From Salinigranum halophilum (lineage in GTDB: Archaea > Halobacteriota > Halobacteria > Halobacteriales > Haloferacaceae): a stretch of 64,000 nucleotides of DNA. This document shows, in pieces, positions 56,988 to 64,000 of this stretch. Positions within the stretch are counted from its first letter, which is position 1, and each line of letters starts with the position of its first letter. The notes beneath the pieces are model-generated. The model saw only the letters and a program-made list of their open reading frames with translations. It made no database searches and was not told the DNA's origin. A program made the position numbers and the translations under genes. Location: the NCBI RefSeq assembly GCF_007004735.1, contig NZ_SSNL01000003.1:558001-622000 (forward strand). The letters are read 5' to 3'.

Positions 56988-57297
56988 GACGGACGACGGA
57001 TACGTTCACCGACCGGACGCAGGCGACGACTCCGAGCGACCGGTCGGGGACGAACGTGAGGAACGCGCCCCGCTCCCGGGTCCCGAACCGACCGGCTTCG
57101 GCGACCGCGGCTGGGTACTCGTCGCCACCGTCGTCCTCTGTTTCCTCGTTATCCCCGGTGTCATCTATCTCCGTCCCGCCCTCCCCGGCGAGGCCGGGCT
57201 GTCGTTCATTGTCGCCATGCTCATCCTCCCGCTCGTGCCGGCGGTCCTTTTGGGCCTCACCGCAGTGTGGTCTATGCGCGAGAGCCGCCGGCGGTGA
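56977..57297 (+). CDS. Small membrane protein overlapping dehydrogenase
   Basis: The 106-residue protein has an acidic N-terminus (about 1-45) and two predicted transmembrane helices (about 46-65 and 75-98). It starts with GTG at 56977, 11 bases inside the dehydrogenase gene, so it is in the same operon. No family is recognised. Confidence 0.65.
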   Translation: MSSETDDGYVHRPDAGDDSERPVGDEREERAPLPGPEPTGFGDRGWVLVATVVLCFLVIPGVIYLRPALPGEAGLSFIVAMLILPLVPAVLLGLTAVWSMRESRRR

Positions 57298-57450
57298 ACT
57301 GGCCGCGGCTCCCCGACCTCTGTCTCGGGCTCCGTGGGCGCGGACGTCGGTGTCGGGCCGCCTCTCGGTCTGGTGTCGGGCCGTTCGTCGTCCGTCCGTC
57401 AGGCACGGACCACCGCACGGCGCACGCTCGCCGTCGACGACACACCCCGA

Positions 57451-58197
57451 CTATCTCTCCCCGGTCTCCTCGGTCACGCTGTTACACCGCAGACAGAGCA
57501 CCGTCTCGGCGACGTAGTTCACGTCGTGCGAGCCGCAGTCGGGACAGGTGAATCGGCCCACGCCGTACTCCGTCGACCCACGAGGCGCGTACAGCATTCC
57601 CTCCTCGACCCGTGCCGCTAGCAGTTCCCGGACGCGGCTCCGAACGAACCGGATCCGTCGAGCGAGCGCGTCGCTCCCAGTCCCGTGAATGTCGTCCCAG
57701 CCCACGTCGTCGGGGCGAGAGAGGTGGGTGACGAGGTCGGTCCCGGCCTGCAACAGCGGGCGCGTCGTCGCGCCCGCCGGGTCGTCGACCGCGGCGGCCG
57801 CGTACCCCTCGGCGGCCCGGTCGTACGCCTCGGTCGCCCGCTCGTCGTCGCCCGCGAGGCTTCGGCAGTGTCCGAGCAACTCGTCGCAGGCGGCGGCGTC
57901 AACCCCGTCGCGGACCCGCTTTTGGTCGACGGCGACGAGTGCGCCCTGCATCGCCCGGTTACGCGCGGCGTCCTCGACGCCTGCGAGCCGGTAACACAGG
58001 CCCGCTCGGACGAGGTGGCAGACGGCCCTTCCCGCCGAGGGGCGCTCCGCGTCGAAGGCCTCGCGCCGGAAGCCCTCGTGGCCGGCGAGCGTCCCGTACG
58101 CCGCGAGCGTGTACTGTCTTCCCGCCGTCTGCCACGCCGCCGTCGCCGTCGCGCGAATCGCCCGGTCGGCGTGGTCGAGGTCGGTTTCGGGGTCCAT
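57451..58197 (-). CDS. Helical protein with C-terminal zinc ribbon
   Basis: The 248-residue protein is mostly alpha-helical, with TPR-like segments (about 15-160, many Ala-rich AYDRAAEGYAAAAV helices) and a C-terminal zinc ribbon FTCPDCGSHDVNYVAETVLCLRC (about 216-238) with two CxxC pairs. This suggests a nucleic-acid- or protein-binding adaptor. No named family is recognised. The 193-bp gap to trkH holds the trkH promoter and leader. Confidence 0.65.
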   Translation of the reverse strand: MDPETDLDHADRAIRATATAAWQTAGRQYTLAAYGTLAGHEGFRREAFDAERPSAGRAVCHLVRAGLCYRLAGVEDAARNRAMQGALVAVDQKRVRDGVDAAACDELLGHCRSLAGDDERATEAYDRAAEGYAAAAVDDPAGATTRPLLQAGTDLVTHLSRPDDVGWDDIHGTGSDALARRIRFVRSRVRELLAARVEEGMLYAPRGSTEYGVGRFTCPDCGSHDVNYVAETVLCLRCNSVTEETGER

Positions 58198-58263
58198 GCC
58201 CGGACCGAGGACGCCGAAGACATGTGGGTTTCGGTCACCGTTCGCGCCCCCGGGTGTGAGTAT

Positions 58264-58273
58264 CGTTTTTACG
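58264..58273 (+). promoter_or_regulatory. trkH promoter
   Basis: CGTTTTTACG is centred about 28 nt before an ATG at 58297, which opens a 14-codon ORF rather than trkH. The trkH ATG is 94 nt further on. Confidence 0.5.
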
Positions 58274-58296
58274 GCGGCACGAACACTACTCAGGTG

Positions 58297-58341
58297 ATGA
58301 CCACGCGTCTCCCCGCCCCCGGAGGATGTCGGTGCGAGTGA
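58297..58341 (+). CDS. Candidate leaderless 14-residue upstream ORF
   Basis: The ORF reads MTTRLPAPGGCRCE and ends in TGA at 58339-58341. It begins where transcription is predicted to start, 94 nt before trkH. It might be a leader peptide, or simply chance. A second ORF of 22 codons (58326-58394) starts after GGAGG and ends with TGA overlapping the trkH ATG as ATGA. Confidence 0.3.
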   Translation: MTTRLPAPGGCRCE

Positions 58342-58390
58342 CTACTCGGCGCACGGGCCGCCCACCGTCGGCACTCCGCACCCTTCGTCG

Positions 58391-59887
58391 ATGAGGACCC
58401 GTATCGACTGGCGCGTCAGCTGTCGGCTGGTCGGGACCATCCTCAAGTGGCTGTGGGTGCCGCTCGCGCTCCCGCTCGCCCTCGCGCTCCTCGACGGCAC
58501 CTCGCCGCTCCCCTTCCTGGCCCCGATGGCCGGCACGCTCGTCCTCGGCACGGCCCTCGAACAGCTGACCGACTCGACCGAACTCGGGCTGCGAGAGGGC
58601 TTCCTGATGGTCTCTCTGACCTGGCTGAGTGTCGCCCTCGTCGGCAGCGTGCCGTTCGTCCTCGCGGGCGAGGGTGCGCTCGGAGAGCCGGTGAACGCGC
58701 TGTTCGAGAGCATGAGCGGCATCACCACGACCGGGGCGACGGTAATCGTCGACTTCGAGATTCACTCGCGAGCGGTGCTCCTCTGGCGAGCGACACTCCA
58801 GTGGCTCGGCGGAATCGGCATCCTCGTCGTCGCGACGGCCGTCCTCTCGCAACTCTCGGTCGGGGGCGCACAGCTCATGGAGACCGAGACGCAGGTCAAA
58901 GACGTCAACAAACTCACGCCCCGAATCTCCGAGACGGCCGCTCTCCTCTGGAAGCTCTACCTCGGGCTGACCGCGCTGCAGGTCGCCGTCCTCTACGGAC
59001 TCCACCTCGTCGGACTGGCCCCCGAGATGACGCTCTACGACGCCGTCGCCCACGCCTTTACCACCATCTCGACGAGTGGGTTCTCGCCGCGCGGGGAGAG
59101 CATCGCCGCCTTCTCCCCGGCGGTCCAGTGGGCCGTCATCCCGTTCATGATCCTCGGGGCGACGAGCTTCGTCCTCATCTACTTCGTCCTCCGAGGCAAC
59201 ACCAACCGCCTGCGCGAGAGCGACGAGTTCCGTTTCTACATCGGGGTGCTCGCGTTCTTCTCGCTCTCTATCGCCGGCATCCTCTTCGTCGACGGCGCGC
59301 CCCACACCTCCGTCGAGTCCATCGCCCGCCACTCGCTGTTTCAGGTGGTCTCCATCGTGACCACCACGGGATACGCGACCACGGACTTCAACCTCTGGTC
59401 GTCGGCCGCCAAACACCTGCTGTTCGTCTGTATGTTCATCGGGGGGATGGCCGGCAGCACCACCTGTTCCATCAAGGCGCTTCGGTGGCTCGTCGTCCTG
59501 AAGGCGTTTCGGCGTGACCTGTTCACCGTCGCCAACCCCTCCGTCGTTCGTCCCGTCAGGCTGAGTGGACGGGTCGTCGCCGAGTCCACCATCCGTGACA
59601 TCTACGCGTACACCCTCGTCTCGCTCGTCTTCTTCATCTTCGCCACCATCTTCGTCGTCGTCGACGCCTCACGGGTGCAGTTGACCGTCACCGAGTTCGA
59701 GGCGATGGGCGCGGCGGCCGCGACGTTCTTCAACGTCGGGCCGGGCTTCGGCATCGCCGGCCCCTTCGCGAATTACGAGTCGTTCCCCTCCAGCACCAAG
59801 CTCGTCATGACGTTCCTCATGTGGCTCGGCCGCATCGAAATCATCCCCGTTCTGGTCGTCCTCACGCCGTCGTACTGGCGGTCGTGA
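58391..59887 (+). CDS. trkH: TrkH-family potassium uptake protein
   Basis: The 498-residue membrane protein has the four M-P-M repeats of TrkH/KtrB channels with selectivity-filter residues in STTTGAT (first: SGITTTGA), STSGFSP, TTTGYAT and NVGPGFGIAG, each with the conserved Gly. It imports K+ with Na+ or H+. No TrkA gene is adjacent, so regulation by a separate subunit is likely. It is preceded by small ORFs in its leader. Confidence 0.93.
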   Translation: MRTRIDWRVSCRLVGTILKWLWVPLALPLALALLDGTSPLPFLAPMAGTLVLGTALEQLTDSTELGLREGFLMVSLTWLSVALVGSVPFVLAGEGALGEPVNALFESMSGITTTGATVIVDFEIHSRAVLLWRATLQWLGGIGILVVATAVLSQLSVGGAQLMETETQVKDVNKLTPRISETAALLWKLYLGLTALQVAVLYGLHLVGLAPEMTLYDAVAHAFTTISTSGFSPRGESIAAFSPAVQWAVIPFMILGATSFVLIYFVLRGNTNRLRESDEFRFYIGVLAFFSLSIAGILFVDGAPHTSVESIARHSLFQVVSIVTTTGYATTDFNLWSSAAKHLLFVCMFIGGMAGSTTCSIKALRWLVVLKAFRRDLFTVANPSVVRPVRLSGRVVAESTIRDIYAYTLVSLVFFIFATIFVVVDASRVQLTVTEFEAMGAAAATFFNVGPGFGIAGPFANYESFPSSTKLVMTFLMWLGRIEIIPVLVVLTPSYWRS

Positions 59888-59911
59888 GTCGCCTCGTCGC
59901 CTCTTCGTCGT

Positions 59912-60508
59912 TCACTCGGCCCGCTCGCCTGTCAGCCACGCCTCGACTCGCTCCGCGATGAACGCGTGGCCGGCATCGTTCGGATGGACGCCGTCTTCGG
60001 TCCGCCCGAGCCACTCGTCGACGGGCCGCGCCACCGGGAGGTGTGTGGCCACGACCGCAGCCAGCGCGTCGTCGTACGCGAGCGACCGGTCGGGCTGGCT
60101 CTCGTCGAAGGGGACGCTTCCGGGGCGGTCCAGTCGCAGGAGCGGTACGAGGCCGACGAACGCGTGGCGGTCGACCCGGACGTCCGTGTCAAGGAACGCG
60201 TCGAGGTCCGCCGCCGCGTCGCGGAAGGTCGTCTCGGGGACCCGCGGTTCACCGCCGCTCAGTTGTGCGTCGTTGTGGCCGGCGTGGACGAGCACGACCG
60301 TCTCCGTCTCCCGACCTTCGTCTTCAGCCACGCTCTCGTGGAGGGCGAGGTCACCAGCCGTCGCTCGCTCGGAGAGTGACGTCAGCGAGACGCCCATCCC
60401 GCCGTGCCGTTCGACGGCCCTGACGCCGCCGAGCCGGTCGGGCCACCCCGTGTCGCTCGTTCGCTCGCCGTGCGGGACGCTGTCGCCGAGGACGTACAGA
60501 GTCGTCAC
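59912..60508 (-). CDS. SGNH/GDSL-type hydrolase
   Basis: The 198-residue protein has the SGNH blocks: GDS (about 8-10, nucleophile Ser), Gly in the MGVSLTS segment, GHND (about 95-98), and DGVHPNDAGH (about 170-180) with the catalytic Asp/His. It hydrolyses an ester or thioester; the substrate is unknown. It lacks a signal peptide, so it acts in the cytoplasm. It faces trkH with a 24-bp gap. Confidence 0.88.
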   Translation of the reverse strand: MTTLYVLGDSVPHGERTSDTGWPDRLGGVRAVERHGGMGVSLTSLSERATAGDLALHESVAEDEGRETETVVLVHAGHNDAQLSGGEPRVPETTFRDAAADLDAFLDTDVRVDRHAFVGLVPLLRLDRPGSVPFDESQPDRSLAYDDALAAVVATHLPVARPVDEWLGRTEDGVHPNDAGHAFIAERVEAWLTGERAE

Positions 60509-60704
60509 GACTCGACCGTGGGACCGCCCCGTCTAAGCGGTTCTCACCGCGGGCACGCTCGCGGTGTGCGTACTCCCGATTCGTCTCGATTTCTGCGAGT
60601 CTGATTCTCGATTCGGATACTCGAAGCCGGTAGAACAGTGGTTCTATAAAAATCGTCGCGGCAACGCTTTTCACGATGCGTAATGTGACAACATGTTGCA
60701 CAGC

Positions 60705-61052
60705 ATGTTCGAACAGTTCTCAAGCGGATACTACCTCGGACGACTGTACGTCGAACCCCACGACGGCGACCACGCCGTCATCCACCGTGACGACCACGTC
60801 CGGGTGAACGAACACCTCTACACCACGGGCGAGGGAGTCGAGCGCACGGACGCCCCGCTGGTGATGAAACTGGAGAGCGGCGGTCACTTCCCCGTTCTCG
60901 GCGACGAGACCGTCCCGACGGGGACACTCGCGGTCCCCGAACCGCTCGCCCCCGGTGACCTCCCCGACCGGCGAGAGGTCCTGCTCGCCAAGGCCGACCG
61001 GGCCGCCGAGCTACTCCGATACGCCGGCTGGTCCCCGGCCGAGGGTCGCTGA
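60705..61052 (+). CDS. DUF5802 family protein
   Basis: The 115-residue protein opens MFEQFSSGYYLGRLYVEPHDG and matches, from memory, the haloarchaeal DUF5802 family. The middle has DAPLVMKLESGGHFPV and the C-terminus a helix with REVLLAKADRAAELL. No function is known. An ATG at 60693 (four codons earlier) would fit the CTTTT TATA-like box at 60666-60671 better; the family start supports 60705. Confidence 0.8.
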   Translation: MFEQFSSGYYLGRLYVEPHDGDHAVIHRDDHVRVNEHLYTTGEGVERTDAPLVMKLESGGHFPVLGDETVPTGTLAVPEPLAPGDLPDRREVLLAKADRAAELLRYAGWSPAEGR

Positions 61053-61121
61053 CCCGGCCGGATATCAGTCGTCGATACCGGGGACGGACGGTATAAGTGC
61101 CCTCCCCGACCTTCCTCGTGT

Positions 61122-62024
61122 ATGCTCGACGAGTTGCTCGGTCGCGCCGAGTTGAAAGAGCGTATCGCCGACCTCGAAGCGGAGGTCGGCCACCTCGAAG
61201 CCCGGTACGAGGCCGAATCCGACCGCCGAGCGGAGGCGGTCCGGGCGCGACAGGAAGCCGAAGAGCGCGTCAACCGCCTCGAGGACCGCATCGCCGACCT
61301 CGAGGGGCGACTGGAGGCGGTCGACGACGACGACGAGGTGTCCTTCCGCGGTCGTGAGACGCTCGCCGGCGAGCGCCTCCACTCGGTCCTCGCCCGCCTC
61401 CGTTCGCTGGAGACCGACGCGGAGGGAGCGCTCACGGCCTTCGTCGCCCCCGACTCGCTTCCCGACGTCGTCGCGGACGCCGTCGGCGACGGCGCGCCGC
61501 TCGTGCGCCGCGCCGCCCCGTGTCTCGTCTGCGTCGACGACGCCGGCCTCGTCGCTGTCACGCTCGCCCCGCCGGCACCGCCCGACCCGTTCGCGACGTG
61601 GAGCGACGGCTTCGAACTCGACGACGGGTGGTTCCTCCCACGGACCGGCGACGTACTCGCGCTCGTCCGTTCGGACCTGTTCGTCGTCGGGCAGTACGGG
61701 AGTGACCGCGACGGGGAGTGGTCCGTCGTCGACACTATCGAGAGCGACGTCAAGAGCACTCACTCGAAGGGCGGCTTCTCGCAGGGACGCTTCGAGCGCC
61801 GTCGCGACGCGCAGGTCGACGAACACGTCGACCAGTCGCTCGACGCGCTCGATGCGCTCGCCCCCGCTCCCGGTCGACTCGTCGTCGTCGGCGAGAAGAC
61901 CGTCCTCGGTGCCTTCGAAGCGCGAGCGGACTACGTCGCGCGGGTCGACGCCACCGGCGACCCCCGAGCGGCGTTCGAAGCCGCCGTCGACGACTTCTTT
62001 ACGACACGGCTGTCGCTGTTGTGA
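61122..62024 (+). CDS. Vms1/Ankzf1-like peptidyl-tRNA hydrolase
   Basis: The 300-residue protein has an N-terminal coiled coil (about 3-70) and an eRF1-like VLRF1 domain (about 100-300) with SKGGFSQGRFERRRD (about 215-229), where the Gln is the catalytic residue equivalent to the GGQ glutamine in release factors. It should free nascent chains from tRNA on stalled ribosomes. It begins 69 bp after the DUF5802 gene, and both may be in one operon. Confidence 0.85.
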   Translation: MLDELLGRAELKERIADLEAEVGHLEARYEAESDRRAEAVRARQEAEERVNRLEDRIADLEGRLEAVDDDDEVSFRGRETLAGERLHSVLARLRSLETDAEGALTAFVAPDSLPDVVADAVGDGAPLVRRAAPCLVCVDDAGLVAVTLAPPAPPDPFATWSDGFELDDGWFLPRTGDVLALVRSDLFVVGQYGSDRDGEWSVVDTIESDVKSTHSKGGFSQGRFERRRDAQVDEHVDQSLDALDALAPAPGRLVVVGEKTVLGAFEARADYVARVDATGDPRAAFEAAVDDFFTTRLSLL

Positions 62025-62204
62025 GCCGTCTCTGGGCAGGTGTGGCTGTCAGTCGGCACTCGCGACATCGCACGGCGTCGTGCCGAACACCCGCGGGCAC
62101 CGTGCGGCGGTCGTCAGGTCACACGCCGCGATGGCCGCGTGCTCGTACGTGAACGTTCGGTCGGGTCGGCTCGTCCGTCCCCGACCGCGACCACGATGAA
62201 CTGA

Positions 62205-62211
62205 ATTTAAG
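62205..62211 (+). promoter_or_regulatory. dgcN TATA box
   Basis: ATTTAAG is centred 27 nt before the ATG at 62235 and predicts a leaderless dgcN-dgcA mRNA. Confidence 0.6.
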
Positions 62212-62234
62212 AACAGCCTCCTCGTGGGGCCGAT

Positions 62235-63296
62235 ATGAACGCCAGACCCACCCGAGTCGCGGTCCTCGCGCACGACCTCTTTCCGCATCGTGCGAAGACG
62301 GCGACCGGCGTCATCCGTTACGCCGACTACGACGTCGCCGCCGTCGTCGACCGCGCCAACCCCGGCAGCCGAGCCAGTGACCACCTCTCGCTCGCTGCCG
62401 ACCGCGACGCGCCCGTCGTCGAGTCGATGGAGGCGGCGCTCGCCGTGGACGAGGAGATCGACGCGCTCGTCATCGGTATCGCTCCCATCGGCGGCGGCTT
62501 CGACGAGTCCTGGCGGCCGGACGTCGAACACGCCCTCGAACAGGGAGTCGACGTTATCGCCGGCCTCCACTACTTCCTCGCCGAGGACGACGCGTTCGCG
62601 ACACTGGCCGACGAACACGGCGCGACCATCTACGACGTCCGCAAGCCACACCCCGACCTCACCGTCGCGGAGGGGCGGGCGGACGAGGTCGACGCCGACG
62701 TCGTCCTCACGGTCGGGACGGACTGCTCTGTCGGCAAGATGACCGTCTCGCTCGAACTCACCCGCGCGGCACAGGAACGCGGTGTCGACGCCGCGTTCAT
62801 CCCGACGGGACAGACCGGCATCATGATCGCCGGGTGGGGTAACCCCATCGACCGGGTCGTGAGCGACTTCACCGCGGGTGCCGTCGAGGAGATGATTCTC
62901 GAGAAGGGCGACGAGCACGACGTGCTGTTCGTCGAGGGGCAGGGGAGCATCGTCCACCCCGCCTACTCCGCCGTCACCTGCGGTATCCTCCACGGGTCGA
63001 TGCCCGACGCGATGGTGCTGTGTCACGTCGCTGGCCGCGACGCCATCCACGGCTACGAGGACACTGCGATTCCCGACCCGGAGACCTACGTCGACCTCTA
63101 CGAGGACCTCGCCGCGCCCGTCCACCGCGGCGAGGTCGTCGCCGGCGCGGTCAACACCGCCTCGCTCGACTCGGACGAGGAGGCCCGCGCGGCACTCGAG
63201 GCGTTCGGGTCGAGCATCGACGGCCCCGCCACGGACCCCATCCGCTTCGACGCGGACGAGGTGCTCGATGCCGTTCTGGGTGACGACGAACCATGA
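62235..63296 (+). CDS. dgcN: DUF1611 family, D-glutamate N-acetyltransferase DgcN
   Basis: The 353-residue protein matches DUF1611: HDLFPHRAKTATGVIRY, then VLTVGTDCSVGKMTVSLEL, a P-loop-like segment (about 157-172), and FVEGQGSIVHPAYSAVT. In the DgcN-DgcA pathway, described in marine bacteria and haloarchaea, DgcN N-acetylates D-glutamate. It overlaps the next gene as ATGA, which fits the usual DgcN-DgcA pairing. Confidence 0.88.
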   Translation: MNARPTRVAVLAHDLFPHRAKTATGVIRYADYDVAAVVDRANPGSRASDHLSLAADRDAPVVESMEAALAVDEEIDALVIGIAPIGGGFDESWRPDVEHALEQGVDVIAGLHYFLAEDDAFATLADEHGATIYDVRKPHPDLTVAEGRADEVDADVVLTVGTDCSVGKMTVSLELTRAAQERGVDAAFIPTGQTGIMIAGWGNPIDRVVSDFTAGAVEEMILEKGDEHDVLFVEGQGSIVHPAYSAVTCGILHGSMPDAMVLCHVAGRDAIHGYEDTAIPDPETYVDLYEDLAAPVHRGEVVAGAVNTASLDSDEEARAALEAFGSSIDGPATDPIRFDADEVLDAVLGDDEP

Positions 63297-64000
63297 TCTC
63301 GGGCGAGTTCGAGCGGGTCTCGCTCCCGCTCGCGGACGCCTTCACCATCTCCCGAGGGACACAGGAGGAAGCCGAAAACGTCGTCGTCCGCCTCACCGAC
63401 GAGGGCGGGATGACGGGTCACGGCGCGGCCGCGCCCTCCCCACACTACGGCGAGACCGTCGAGACCGTCGAGGCCGTCCTCCCGGCGCTCCTCGAGGAGG
63501 TCGAATCCGTCGGCGACCCACACGCCATCGCGCGCATCGAGCGCCGAATAGAAGCGCGGGTCCGGAAGAACCCGGCCGCCCGCGCGGCCGTCTCCATCGC
63601 CCTGCACGACCTCGCGGCGAAGCGACTCGGGGTGCCGCTCTACCGGCTGTGGGGCCTCGACGCCGACGAGTGTCCGCCCACGTCGTTCACTATCGGGCTC
63701 GATTCCACGGAGCGAGTGCGCGAGAAGACCGAAGCGGCCGTCGAGGCGGGCTATCCGGTCTTGAAGCTCAAACTCGGGACGGACCGGGACGAAGAGTTGC
63801 TCGACGCCGTCCGCGAGGCCGCCCCCGACGCGACGCTCCGCGTCGACGCCAACGAGGCGTGGACGCCCCGCGAGGCGGTCGAGAAGTCCCACCTCCTCGC
63901 CGACCACGACGTCGAGTTCGTCGAACAGCCGGTCCCCGCAGAACACCCCGACGGACTCCGGTACGTCTACGAGCGCTCGCAGGTGCCGGTCGCCGTCGAC
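63293..64000 (+). CDS. dgcA: Mandelate-racemase-family epimerase, N-acetyl-D-Glu racemase DgcA (5' part)
   Basis: The first 236 residues of an enolase-superfamily protein are present; the 3' end is beyond the window. It shows the N-terminal capping domain (about 1-125), KxK at 158/160 (LKLKLG), metal ligand Asp185 in RVDANEAW and Glu211 in FVEQPV. It resembles L-Ala-D/L-Glu epimerases; beside dgcN it is best read as DgcA, which racemises N-acetyl-D-glutamate to the L-form. The later catalytic lysine and further metal ligands are not visible here. Confidence 0.85.
   Translation, partial: MISGEFERVSLPLADAFTISRGTQEEAENVVVRLTDEGGMTGHGAAAPSPHYGETVETVEAVLPALLEEVESVGDPHAIARIERRIEARVRKNPAARAAVSIALHDLAAKRLGVPLYRLWGLDADECPPTSFTIGLDSTERVREKTEAAVEAGYPVLKLKLGTDRDEELLDAVREAAPDATLRVDANEAWTPREAVEKSHLLADHDVEFVEQPVPAEHPDGLRYVYERSQVPVAVD

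Noticed and set aside
62049-62210. Short minus-strand frame with several Cys between the Vms1-like gene and dgcN
   Set aside because: It has no usable start codon in the gap and could only start within dgcN antisense; no conserved knuckle spacing was seen.

Overview
The window is haloarchaeal chromosome. Most proteins are strongly acidic, GC is high (roughly two thirds by eye), TATA-like boxes sit 26-29 nt before many start codons (leaderless transcripts), and the gene families are archaeal: S-layer glycoproteins with PGF-CTERM anchors, RadB, HerA/NurA, Cdc48, ribosomal protein S8e, Vms1-like release factor, and twin-arginine lipoproteins. The genus cannot be fixed from sequence alone. From memory, the order rps8e, phoU-like, pst, cdc48, usp, radB, CBS resembles Haloferax volcanii; this was not checked.

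Layout. 1-1.9 kb looks accessory: a truncated winged-helix gene, a zinc-finger protein translationally coupled to a tyrosine recombinase, AT-rich promoter DNA with inverted repeats, and a tRNA-3'-end-like fragment after the integrase. 2.1-13.8 kb is a cell-surface region: a PGF-CTERM-anchored substrate-binding protein, a lipoprotein, two tandem S-layer-type glycoproteins, and two further secreted proteins. 13.9-18.3 kb holds a sodium/calcium exchanger, a GNAT acetyltransferase and several small proteins. 18.5-31.8 kb is core metabolism and information processing: carB, NAD kinase, a KaiC/RAD55-like ATPase, a universal stress protein, herA and nurA around a small gene, a HAD phosphatase, DUF2240, and rps8e.

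30.8-45.4 kb is a phosphate island. pstS1-C1-A1-B1 and two phoU genes run rightward. pstS2-C2-A2-B2 and an AbrB-PhoU fusion run leftward, so the two complete ABC systems converge on a shared regulatory core. A second AbrB-PhoU fusion is divergent from pstS1 at the left edge. Both substrate-binding proteins are Tat lipoproteins; both PstA proteins carry long extra membrane domains. The AbrB-PhoU fusions are good candidates for DNA-binding phosphate regulators.

45.7-64 kb continues with cdc48, larC, a RuvC/RNase H-like protein, a second usp with a palindromic operator-like site, radB, a four-CBS protein with an HPF-like tail, a 38-residue zinc-finger protein in a gap, ilvD, a histidine-rich MoaB, an alcohol-dehydrogenase-like oxidoreductase, trkH with short upstream ORFs, an SGNH hydrolase, DUF5802, a Vms1-like release factor, and the start of a dgcN-dgcA pair for D-glutamate use, cut by the window end. 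No rRNA, intact tRNA, CRISPR array or insertion sequence was recognised.
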